A DNA stretch of 7,156 bases from Desulfobacterales bacterium (GCA_021107495.1 JAIOSR010000241.1:1-7156); one strand, 5' to 3'; positions 1 to 6,589 are shown, counted from the stretch's first letter. The notes: generated by a model from the letters alone, not told the origin. Program-made: numbers and translations.

Positions 1-645
1 TACCTTCCCCACGCCATGCTCAACGCGCTGGCAAGATTAGGATGGTCTTACGGAGACCAGGAAAAATTCACAAAACAAGAACTCATCGAAAAATTTTCGC
101 TTGAAAATGTGGGAAAATCAGCAGGCGTATTTAATATGGAAAAGCTTCAGGATCTCAATGCCTGGTATATTCGCGAGTCTTCCGATGATATTCTGGCAAT
201 GGACCTGATCCCGTTTCTTGAGAAATCAGGGCTCAAAAACCTGGATAAAGAAAAGGTAGAGGATGCCGTTGCCACCCTCAAAATCAGGAGCAAGACCCTC
301 GAAGATATGGCCGAAAGCGCGCGTTTCTACTTTGAGAAGGAAATCATCTATGATGAAAAGGCCAATAATAAATTTCTCAAACCTGATATGCTGGAGCTTC
401 TTGAAAACCTTCAAGGACGGCTTGAACAAACATCGGTTTTTGATCAGGAGGGTCTTGAAAAAACCTTTGTGGCCTTTTTAGAAGCAAATCAGATCAAGCT
501 CAAAAAGGTGGCCCAACCTCTCAGGGTGGCGCTTACCGGCAAGACAGCAAGCCCCGGCATCTTTGAAGTGATGGAGGTTCTGGGCAAAGAGGTCGTACTG
601 GAAAGGCTTGGAAATGCCGTTGTCCATATTCGGGGCAAGGCGTGA
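1..645 (+). CDS. gltX: Glutamyl-tRNA synthetase, C-terminal part (5' end outside window)
   Basis: Class Ic aminoacyl-tRNA synthetase that charges tRNA-Glu with glutamate in the cytosol. The visible frame is open from base 1 (Y-L-P-H-A before the first Met at 16), so about 214 C-terminal residues of an enzyme usually 460-490 residues long are present. Diagnostic family blocks are the ARLGWSYGDQE segment, which in this family lies shortly after the KMSKS-type ATP loop (the loop itself is outside the window), and the near-terminal block QPLRVALTG followed by SPGIFEVMEVLGKE in the helical anticodon-binding domain. The HIGH motif and most of the Rossmann catalytic fold lie upstream of the window, so I cannot say whether this is a discriminating or non-discriminating (Glu/Gln) enzyme. 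The stop is TGA at 643-645. The next gene is convergent, about 260 bases away. Nothing suggests truncation other than the window edge. Confidence 0.96.
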   Translation, partial: YLPHAMLNALARLGWSYGDQEKFTKQELIEKFSLENVGKSAGVFNMEKLQDLNAWYIRESSDDILAMDLIPFLEKSGLKNLDKEKVEDAVATLKIRSKTLEDMAESARFYFEKEIIYDEKANNKFLKPDMLELLENLQGRLEQTSVFDQEGLEKTFVAFLEANQIKLKKVAQPLRVALTGKTASPGIFEVMEVLGKEVVLERLGNAVVHIRGKA

Positions 646-720
646 TGAATCAGTAGATATCGGGTCCAAAGGACCGGCTCTGTTTCATCCCGGAAAGGGA
701 CTTTCTAACCAACGAGTGTG

Positions 721-839
721 AAGTGACTAAAGTGAACTAAATTGTCTAAAGTTGTGGAGTCGCTGCGCTCCAATGGTTTTGATAAAATCAGCGGAGCCCC
801 TTTACTTTAGATCACTTCAAACTTTAGGTCACTTCAGGC
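721..839 (+). repeat. Palindromic intergenic repeat, copy 1 (forward)
   Basis: This element fills most of the space between gltX and the helicase. The left arm (721-753) is built of tandem units AAGTGACTAAA, GTGAACTAAA and TTGTCTAAA. The right arm (804-839, with similar sequence to 844) carries the same units in reverse complement: ACTTTAGATCACTTC, then ACTTTAGGTCACTTC. The arms can pair imperfectly into a long hairpin. The centre holds a GC-rich core, GGAGTCGCTGCGCTCC (756-771), with a 4 bp GGAG/CTCC stem, followed by a variable AT-rich stretch. Copy 2 at 3756-3873 is the same element inverted: by eye the left arm plus core match at about 43 of 51 positions and the right arm at about 30 of 36, without gaps inside those blocks. 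It is probably a dispersed non-coding repeat family (REP- or MITE-like). Short open frames through it look like chance. Confidence 0.85.
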
Positions 840-884
840 ACTTCCCGCAATTTTACACGGCATTGCCAAATATTTCTGACATGG

Positions 885-908
885 CCCTAAGAACAGGGTT
901 TTATAATT
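885..908 (+). terminator. Weak possible terminator between convergent genes
   Basis: A short hairpin CCCT (885-888), loop AAGAAC, AGGG (895-898) is followed on the + strand by TTTTATAATTT. It would face read-through from gltX, but it lies about 240 bases after the gltX stop and has only 4 base pairs. Two other weak stems nearer gltX are GGTCC/GGACC (663-667 with 671-675, three-base loop) and TCCC/GGGA (688-691 with 697-700) followed by CTTTCT. None is a textbook terminator. The palindromic repeat may itself help to stop transcription from either side. Confidence 0.25.
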
Positions 909-3647
909 TCAATAAATATACACCGGTTCCCGCAGGATGAGTTCAACGGCATTCGATGCCACAGCGGCGAGTTCGGGATGGGTTTCACTCAGGTTCGCGA
1001 TCTGTCTCAGATGGTCGGCAGATCTCATGATAAGGGAGGTCATGTCGCCCTCGTCAATGGGCACAAAATCGAGTAGACGGTCCCAGGGGGCTCCTTTGGC
1101 CCACATAAAAAGGGCAGCAGCAGGCCAGTACATAACCTGTGGGCTATCAAATCCCCGTTTGGCCTTTAAACTCCTGATTGGTTCAATCGAATCGAGGATT
1201 CCGTAGAATACTTCCTCAAGCCCGGTAAGATCAAAGGACTCCTGTGATTTCAGTTCCACTTCCATGGTCCTGTCCCAAACAAAAGGGGCAAGACCCCCGG
1301 CTAATACCTCTGGAGAAAGGTCATCAAAGGCCCTGCTTCGAATGGCCTCTGCAATCAGCAAAGGCTGATCCAGCCTCAGCTTGGAGGCCCAGAACCCGTC
1401 AGGGGTCAACCGGTCCGTCTCATCCACGAACCCGGTTTCCTTTAAAAACCTCAAATGCCGTCTGAAACCGAGCCACAACCCGCCACCCATTCCTTCCATA
1501 CGCATGGCCAGAGAGCGCATCTCCCGAAGCAATCCTTTAAGTTCGCCCTTCTTTTTTCCATGGCAGGTCTTCAGGTGCGGACAATCTTCACACGGTAGCG
1601 AGTTGATCCGCTCTTTTACCTCATTCAATTCTTTGAAGCCGGTATCCGTGCCGGAGAGACTGATCTTGAGGACTGTTAAATCCTCGGACCGAATCGCATC
1701 AAATTCCCTCCCTAACCTCTCGGGAGAAGCGTCCATCGGGAGATCAGTCCGGTAATCAAAAATGGCCTTGATCTGGTTCAGGTCTACCCTTTTGAACCTG
1801 AATCGTTGTTTGCCGGCACGCTTTTTCTTTATATTAAAGGCATCACAAATGAACCTTTCGTGATCAGGATAGGCTTTAAAAACAACATAAATGTTTCCGT
1901 TTTTATGAAGAAAAACCCTTCCCGGTTTGAGATAATCTTTATAAGAACTCAACATCCGTTCATAACGAACGTCCCGGTCTGTTCGTCTGGCTTTTTCCTT
2001 CAATTCCGACCTTTTCTGGATGTTATCCTGGATCTCATAGGGGTCTTCCGTATCGCACCTTGCCTTTGGCAGGGTCATTCTCAGATCGGACAATATTCGG
2101 TTCCAGCGTTTTTGAACCATGACCCCTGAATCTCTCTCTTGAAAGGCCGCAAATGAACGCTCAAGAAGGTCTTTGACCTCGAGCGGCGTATGAGAAAGAA
2201 GCAGGTTCAGGGTCATTGAGAAATTGATATGAATACGGCTCAGAACCGGCTCGGCCTGCGAATCCATCAATTTATGTATGAGCTTAGGGTTCTGATGACG
2301 GCCGGGAACGATTAGCGCAAACCCGATATTATCTTTTCCGCGCCTGCCTGCCCTGCCGATCATTTGATGAAGGTCGGTTGAATTGAGATCAACAAATTCG
2401 TGTCCGTTATACCTATCGCTTTGCACAAGGACCACGGTCCTGGCCGGGAAATTGACCCCTGCGGCCACCGTGGATGTGGAAAAAATCGCCTCCAGGTCCC
2501 CGCTGTTCATCATCTTTTCAACGAGCATCTTCCAGTAAGGAAGTTGACCCCCATGATGGGAACCGACCTTTGAATCCAAAAGCGCCTTCATCTGACGGTG
2601 CCCCTCAAGGTGTGGGAAATCCCGCAGGAACATTTTTACGGTCCGTCTGATGCGGTCCCTGGCCTCGGGCGGTTCTTTTACCGGCGAACAGGTCATCAGG
2701 GCCCGGTTACAGTCGGCCCTCGATTTGAGAAAAAAAATAGCCGGCAGCAGGTCAAATTTTCTCAGGCATTTTACTATACCGCCAAAATCGATCCTGTCAG
2801 ACCCTCTTCTTCCTTCCTTTGAGCCAAGAAATTTCTTGATTCCGGGGCTGATTCCCCTTTTGCCGCCCAAAGGGGCTATAAGGCCGTCGGGAAAAAGGAA
2901 AAGCATTTCCATGGAGACGGGTCGCTCTTCCGCCAGGACCACCCGGTTTGGCGTTTCGCGAATCTCCTTTAACCAACCACAGACCTCTTGTGCGTTGGAG
3001 ATGGTAGCGGAAAGGAGTAAAAGTCTTACCCTTGAAGGCAGATAGATAAGGACCTCTTCCCAGACCACACCCCTGTCCGGATCGCTCAGGTAGTGGGCCT
3101 CGTCCAGAATCACCAGATCCGCTCGAATATCGGTCCCCTTGTGCATGGAATCATAAAGCTGATTTCTGAGAATTTCGGTTGTTCCCACAATAACGGGAGC
3201 GTTTGGATTTTCTTTGCGGTCCCCTGTCAGAATTCCGCAATTGGAAGGGCCGAATTCACGGCAGAATTCCTGATAAATTGAATTTGACAGGGCCTTGAGT
3301 GGGGAGGCGTACCATATCCTTAAATCGCCTGCAAGATAGGAGTGGATGGCCTGTGAAGCAATCCATGTCTTGCCGGAACCCGTGGGTGCACTTACGAGCA
3401 CGTCATAGTCTTTGATCAAATCAAGGGCTTCTAATTGGAAGGGATCAGGCTTGAACTGCCCGGGCTCAGGTACGCCGATCTTGCAAAAGGTGGCCCTCAG
3501 CCCCGGATCCAGATCTGGCTTTGAGTAATCGGGCGGACCGTATTGGCCTGTACGCGGGCCGCTCTTAATAGGGCCATGCTGCTTTTTCCCTGCCCCGGGT
3601 CTCGGCGGCCTGCGGTAATATCGTTTTTTATTTTTCGGACGAGTAAT
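909..3647 (-). CDS. Ski2/Mtr4-like DExH-box RNA helicase, probable ATT start
   Basis: Superfamily 2 helicase expected to unwind RNA using ATP in the cytosol; the bacterial role is usually unknown (RNA turnover or ribosome-related). Numbered from the ATT at 3647 (912 residues), one sees a basic Arg/Lys/Pro/Gly-rich tail (1-50), a Q motif FKPDPFQLEAL (65-75), Walker A APTGSGKT (87-94), DEAH (182-185), SAT (213-215), STSTVAAGVNFPART in the second RecA domain (around 390-403), and Ski2-type motif VI QMIGRAGRRG (428-437). A cysteine cluster C-x2-C-x5-C-H follows (686, 689, 695, 696). The C-terminal part resembles a DSHCT domain (LTPDGFWASKL, then EGD with LRQIA), supporting the Ski2/Mtr4/HelY branch. 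The first TTG (3419) would delete the Q motif and start ten residues before Walker A, so it cannot be the true start. No ATG, GTG or TTG lies in frame between it and the stop at 3662-3660. The family is certain; the exact start is not. Confidence 0.9.
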   Translation of the reverse strand: MTRPKNKKRYYRRPPRPGAGKKQHGPIKSGPRTGQYGPPDYSKPDLDPGLRATFCKIGVPEPGQFKPDPFQLEALDLIKDYDVLVSAPTGSGKTWIASQAIHSYLAGDLRIWYASPLKALSNSIYQEFCREFGPSNCGILTGDRKENPNAPVIVGTTEILRNQLYDSMHKGTDIRADLVILDEAHYLSDPDRGVVWEEVLIYLPSRVRLLLLSATISNAQEVCGWLKEIRETPNRVVLAEERPVSMEMLFLFPDGLIAPLGGKRGISPGIKKFLGSKEGRRGSDRIDFGGIVKCLRKFDLLPAIFFLKSRADCNRALMTCSPVKEPPEARDRIRRTVKMFLRDFPHLEGHRQMKALLDSKVGSHHGGQLPYWKMLVEKMMNSGDLEAIFSTSTVAAGVNFPARTVVLVQSDRYNGHEFVDLNSTDLHQMIGRAGRRGKDNIGFALIVPGRHQNPKLIHKLMDSQAEPVLSRIHINFSMTLNLLLSHTPLEVKDLLERSFAAFQERDSGVMVQKRWNRILSDLRMTLPKARCDTEDPYEIQDNIQKRSELKEKARRTDRDVRYERMLSSYKDYLKPGRVFLHKNGNIYVVFKAYPDHERFICDAFNIKKKRAGKQRFRFKRVDLNQIKAIFDYRTDLPMDASPERLGREFDAIRSEDLTVLKISLSGTDTGFKELNEVKERINSLPCEDCPHLKTCHGKKKGELKGLLREMRSLAMRMEGMGGGLWLGFRRHLRFLKETGFVDETDRLTPDGFWASKLRLDQPLLIAEAIRSRAFDDLSPEVLAGGLAPFVWDRTMEVELKSQESFDLTGLEEVFYGILDSIEPIRSLKAKRGFDSPQVMYWPAAALFMWAKGAPWDRLLDFVPIDEGDMTSLIMRSADHLRQIANLSETHPELAAVASNAVELILREPVYIY

Positions 3648-3651
3648 TAGT

Positions 3652-3657
3652 TCACCT
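3652..3657 (-). promoter_or_regulatory. Shine-Dalgarno AGGTGA for the ATT-started helicase
   Basis: On the - strand AGGTGA is followed by ACTA and then ATT (3647-3645), a spacing of four bases from the end of the match. It is the only good ribosome-binding site close to the 5' end of the open frame, which begins at 3659 just after an in-frame TGA. The overlapping GTG in AGGTGA is out of frame and reaches a TAA after one codon. This supports ATT as the initiation codon, though no experiment backs it. Confidence 0.5.
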
Positions 3658-3715
3658 GTTCAAAGAATACTATTCGTAAGTGATCCCGTGGTAAAATCCA
3701 GGCCCGGAGGATCGG

Positions 3716-3737
3716 GGCAGAGTCAGCAGGCTCTGCC
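3716..3737 (-). other. Hairpin in the helicase leader
   Basis: A perfect 7 bp inverted repeat GGCAGAG (3716-3722) and CTCTGCC (3731-3737) with an 8-base loop lies between repeat copy 2 and the helicase start. It would form in the 5' leader of the helicase mRNA if transcription begins upstream of it. On the - strand it is not followed by a T-run, so it is not an obvious terminator; an attenuation, stability or protein-binding role is only a guess. No convincing -35/-10 pair was found in 3648-3756. A TTGACA and a TATAAT occur in the AT-rich middle of repeat copy 2 but have no properly spaced partner. Confidence 0.4.
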
Positions 3738-3755
3738 TGAAGAATCGCTGCAAGA

Positions 3756-3873
3756 GTTTGAAGTGAACCAAAGTTTAAAGTGAGCTAAAGTTAAGAAATT
3801 CTGTCAATTATATAAAAACAACGGAGCGGAGCGACACCATAACTTTAGGCATTTCAGATCACTTTAGACACTT
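3756..3873 (-). repeat. Palindromic intergenic repeat, copy 2 (inverted relative to copy 1)
   Basis: Read on the - strand this is the same element as 721-839, one base shorter. It has a left arm with AAGTGTCTAAAGTG and ATGCCTAAAGTT, a core GGTGTCGCTCCGCTCC (3838-3823), a 31-base AT-rich variable centre, and a right arm ACTTTAGCTCACTT with TTTGGTTCACTTC. Most differences between the copies are single substitutions. The AT-rich centres are nearly equal in length (32 and 31 bases) but unrelated in sequence. It takes up the main part of the 301-base gap between the helicase and the acyl-CoA dehydrogenase. No target-site duplication could be identified with confidence. Confidence 0.85.
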
Positions 3874-3893
3874 TTAACTTGTACGGCTTTAAG

Positions 3894-3932
3894 TAAAACA
3901 GCCCCTTTCAGGGGCAAACCAAAGCTTGGTTT
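3894..3932 (-). terminator. Rho-independent terminator of the nitrilase/acyl-CoA dehydrogenase operon
   Basis: On the - strand, after the dehydrogenase stop codon, there is first a perfect 7 bp stem AAACCAA/TTGGTTT (3932-3926 with 3922-3916, three-base loop). It is followed at once by GCCCC-TGAAA-GGGGC (3915-3901) and then TGTTTTA. The second GC-rich stem with its T-rich tail is a typical intrinsic terminator, about 35 bases beyond the stop. Read on the + strand, the first stem is followed by further T residues, so the site might work in both directions, although no + strand gene lies near. Confidence 0.75.
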
Positions 3933-3948
3933 TTTGGGCCAAGATTTT

Positions 3949-5568
3949 TTACTTCACTAATTCCGCTGCTACCATATCCATATCTTTCAGATTATCTTTC
4001 ATGGCCAGACCTACGTTCAGCCCATCGAAATTTTCTGCTATTGCATCAATGGTATCACCGCACCCATAGGCTATTTTAAGGCCGTTTACATAAACTTTCT
4101 CAATGGCGTCTCTTACAAAAAGCCTTGCCGTAGCCTTTATGAAGGAAGTCGACCGGCCCTGCCCGCCTTCGTACCCGGCCGCCTTGTGGCAGAGCGCATT
4201 GGCCACCTCACACCAGGTCATCATGTCAGCCAACAGAAACATCACATATTGAGACTTGGTCAACTTGTGTTTGCGACTGTTTATAATCACTTCATTAAGG
4301 GTCCTAAATGCATTGGCCAGCAAAGGCCCGGCACATTCATTAGAAAGACTGTCCAGTGCCCCGGCCATTTCAAGATAGAAGCCGCCCTTTGAGCGAACAG
4401 TACTCCTCATGCGAAACATGGAAATAATGTTCCGCTGTATCTCACTGGTCCCTTCGTAAATGGGAAGTATCTTTACGTCCCGCTTGATTTTTTCCACCTC
4501 ATATTCTCGTATATAACCATAGCCGCCGAATGCCTGGATACCGTCATTTGCCATGGCATCGCCCGCTTCCGTGGCAAAATACTTGGAAATAGAACCCTCC
4601 ACCTGAAGATCTTCTTCCCCGGTGTCCAATCTGCGCGCCACATCTTCTATGTACGCCCGCGCCGCTTCCAGTTTAACGGCATTTGGAACCAGCAGTTTGT
4701 GCGTATATCCCTGCTTTTCTGAAAGGGTCGTCCCGAACTGGACCCTTTCCTTAGAGTATTTGATCGCCCTCTCCAAGGAGGCCATGCCGCCACCTAATCC
4801 AAAGGTGGCTACCATCAATCGGGTATACCCGAAGACCTTATTTGCCTCTTTGAGCCCCTGGCCTTCAACCCCTCCAATAAGGTTCTCCACAGGGACAAAA
4901 AGATCCTCTAAGGCCAGAGGGCAAGTATCGGAGGCCCGAATTCCGTGTTTGTCCTCATGCTTACCGGGTATCAAGCCCTCGGCCCCCGCCTCCACGACAA
5001 AAAAAGAAGGGCCGTCCGGTGTGTCCGCAAGGATAGTGTAAAGATCTGCAACACCGCCGTTTGTAATAAACTGTTTCTGCCCGTTGAGTCTGTAACCTTT
5101 GATTTTACCCTCGCTATCTAAAACCCGTTCGGCCTTGGTCTTGAGGGACTGGACGTTGGACCCTGCCTCGGGTTCGGTCACGCCATAGGCCACAATCAGG
5201 CCTTCCGCTGCAATCTTTCCTATATATTTTTCCTTCTGTTCGGGAGTGGCCCCCACCCTTAGAGGATCCATGCCCAGGCATATTGCCAGAAACGAAGTGG
5301 CTACGGCCAGATCCATTTTTGCCATCCTTTCCGATACAACGGCGATTTCCGTAGCGCCGGCCCCGAGACCACCGTATTCTTCCGGTACGAAAATCAAGTG
5401 CAGGGCCATATCGGGACCCAGCATGAACCTTATGAGTTCCATGGGGAACTCCCCTTTCCTGTCCATTTCCAGCTTGGTCTCCAAAGAGAGTCTGTCTTTC
5501 TCCAGCTTGTCTATTGTATCAAGCACCATGGATAGCATTTCAGGATCCATCCCGGACTGTCCCGCCAT
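3949..5568 (-). CDS. Acyl-CoA dehydrogenase with long C-terminal extension
   Basis: FAD-dependent flavoenzyme that forms the alpha,beta double bond of an acyl-CoA thioester in the cytosol and normally passes electrons to electron-transfer flavoprotein. Numbering from the ATG at 5574: an N-terminal helical domain (about 10-125), the middle beta domain opening with GVTEPEAGSN (131-140) and containing NGQKQFITNG, the ERVQFGTTL segment (276-284) contacting FAD, QAFGGYGY (347-354), and PIYEGTSEIQRNII (371-384), where Glu374 matches the catalytic base of medium-chain-type enzymes. The protein has 539-541 residues against about 380 for ordinary members; residues 391-541 form an extra, mostly helical C-terminal region, as in very-long-chain-type enzymes. 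I cannot assign the substrate. Two in-frame ATGs exist. The G-run at 5576-5582 stands one base from the first (5574) and seven from the second (5568), so I prefer the second. It follows the nitrilase by 52 bases, probably on one transcript. Confidence 0.93.
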   Translation of the reverse strand: MAGQSGMDPEMLSMVLDTIDKLEKDRLSLETKLEMDRKGEFPMELIRFMLGPDMALHLIFVPEEYGGLGAGATEIAVVSERMAKMDLAVATSFLAICLGMDPLRVGATPEQKEKYIGKIAAEGLIVAYGVTEPEAGSNVQSLKTKAERVLDSEGKIKGYRLNGQKQFITNGGVADLYTILADTPDGPSFFVVEAGAEGLIPGKHEDKHGIRASDTCPLALEDLFVPVENLIGGVEGQGLKEANKVFGYTRLMVATFGLGGGMASLERAIKYSKERVQFGTTLSEKQGYTHKLLVPNAVKLEAARAYIEDVARRLDTGEEDLQVEGSISKYFATEAGDAMANDGIQAFGGYGYIREYEVEKIKRDVKILPIYEGTSEIQRNIISMFRMRSTVRSKGGFYLEMAGALDSLSNECAGPLLANAFRTLNEVIINSRKHKLTKSQYVMFLLADMMTWCEVANALCHKAAGYEGGQGRSTSFIKATARLFVRDAIEKVYVNGLKIAYGCGDTIDAIAENFDGLNVGLAMKDNLKDMDMVAAELVK

Positions 5569-5575
5569 GTTCATT

Positions 5576-5582
5576 CCCCCCC
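5576..5582 (-). promoter_or_regulatory. G-run ribosome-binding site of the acyl-CoA dehydrogenase
   Basis: A run of seven G on the - strand can pair with the CCUCC end of 16S rRNA (one G-U pair). Seven bases separate it from the ATG at 5568, but only one from the ATG at 5574, which decides in favour of the downstream start (Met-Ala-Gly-Gln). No hairpin or promoter is visible in the 5583-5620 gap, in keeping with co-transcription from the nitrilase. Confidence 0.55.
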
Positions 5583-5620
5583 TATTGTGCTGTTAAAAAA
5601 TCGTTCTAAAAAAATAAAAT

Positions 5621-6589
5621 CTAAAGCTTCTCAGGCCCTGTAGGCGTCCATGCCTCATCCCTAATCCTGAGGCTCAGAAGATCCGGCCTGGAATAGTGGC
5701 CGATACCATCCAGATATACCTTTGCCAATTCCCTTTCGTCTAAGTCGATCTCTGCATGCACAATGGTCTCTTCATTAAAGACAGGGCCTTTAACAATAAC
5801 CCCCGCAGGATTCACAATCAGGCTTCCACCCTTTGCGAGATTGTACTTCATAACGTCTTTCAGTTCGGATGGAATATCCGATTCATCAAGATACCAGCTG
5901 GAACTTACCACAAAGACCTGATTTTCTATTGCATGCTGGCGCACGGCGCTTTCGATATCGCATGTCCCGGATTCCGTATCCCCCGTCTTTGCGCCGAGAT
6001 GACCCTCTACCTTCCACCATCCGGGCCATAGGGCGCAGTGGATTTCTTCTCCCTTGATGGCCATGGCCGCCCTCAAAAGCGTCATATGATGTTCATAGCA
6101 GATAGACGCGCCCATTGTGCCGATGTCAAGCTCAAAGGTGCGTATATCGCTTGCATCACCCATGCCCCAGTAGACCCTCTCCGAATGGGTCGGCATCAAT
6201 TTTCTGTGCCTGCCCAGGACCCTGCCGTCTTTGCCGATAACAATAAGAGAATTGTAAATAGTCAGGCTTCCGGGACGATCGCTCAGTTCATTACAGCCTA
6301 TCACACAGTTTACCTTGGCCTCCTTTGCGGCCTCGGCCATTCTAAGGGCCTCTTCACCATTCCACCTGATGGCGCTATTTATCATTTTCGCAGCAAGTTC
6401 AGTGGACTGGCGCACGGAAACGCCTCCCCTCCAAAACGGATAACCGCAGAAATAGACTTCCGGAAAGACAATCAGGTCAAGCCCCAATTTTCCGGCCTCT
6501 AGAATATAGTGGCAGGTCTTCTCAAGGGTCTTTTCCTTGTCAAAATAGAAAGGCGCAATCTGGGCTGCCCCGACTCGAATCTTTTTCAT
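5621..6589 (-). CDS. Nitrilase (carbon-nitrogen hydrolase superfamily, branch 1-like)
   Basis: Probable nitrilase: hydrolysis of an organic nitrile to the carboxylic acid and ammonia in the cytosol. The full 322-residue frame has the superfamily triad in order: Glu44 in LIVFPEVYFCGYP, Lys130 in GRHRKLMPTHSER, and nucleophile Cys164 in GASICYEHHM. The HRKLMPTHSERVYWGMGD block (128-145) is typical of true nitrilases rather than amidases or N-carbamoyl hydrolases, as are the long region after the Cys (IHCALWPGWW) and the overall length. Two deviations are visible: Tyr165 follows the Cys where most nitrilases have Trp, and GDAS (144-147) replaces the usual GDGS. The start ATG has GGAG (6602-6599) nine bases upstream. 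Stop is TAG. It is the first gene of a likely two-gene unit with the acyl-CoA dehydrogenase. Substrate (aliphatic, aromatic or cyanide-type) cannot be read from the sequence; an amidase side activity is possible. Confidence 0.88.
   Translation of the reverse strand: MKKIRVGAAQIAPFYFDKEKTLEKTCHYILEAGKLGLDLIVFPEVYFCGYPFWRGGVSVRQSTELAAKMINSAIRWNGEEALRMAEAAKEAKVNCVIGCNELSDRPGSLTIYNSLIVIGKDGRVLGRHRKLMPTHSERVYWGMGDASDIRTFELDIGTMGASICYEHHMTLLRAAMAIKGEEIHCALWPGWWKVEGHLGAKTGDTESGTCDIESAVRQHAIENQVFVVSSSWYLDESDIPSELKDVMKYNLAKGGSLIVNPAGVIVKGPVFNEETIVHAEIDLDERELAKVYLDGIGHYSRPDLLSLRIRDEAWTPTGPEKL

Noticed and set aside
646..720. tRNA or small RNA after gltX
   Set aside because: Short stems GGTCC/GGACC and TCCC/GGGA exist, but no cloverleaf, T-loop or promoter could be formed.
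752..940. 62-codon + strand open frame across the intergenic space
   Set aside because: It runs through repeat copy 1 and into the helicase 3' end. Its peptide is simply the translated AAGTG/CTAAAGT units, with no ribosome-binding site.
2650..3045. 131-codon + strand open frame inside the helicase
   Set aside because: Antisense to conserved helicase motifs, with no recognisable domain; a shadow of the real gene.
721..3873. Repeat pair as a CRISPR array or as ends of a composite transposon carrying the helicase
   Set aside because: There are only two copies, each itself palindromic, with no spacers, no transposase and no clear target duplication; the helicase looks like a normal chromosomal gene.
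5576..5582. Seven-base G/C tract as a phase-variable switch for the dehydrogenase
   Set aside because: Too short for frequent slippage, and it lies outside the reading frame; best explained as a ribosome-binding site.
6038..6502. 154-codon + strand open frame opposite the nitrilase
   Set aside because: Lies over the triad-containing part of the nitrilase on the other strand, and its protein resembles nothing known to me.
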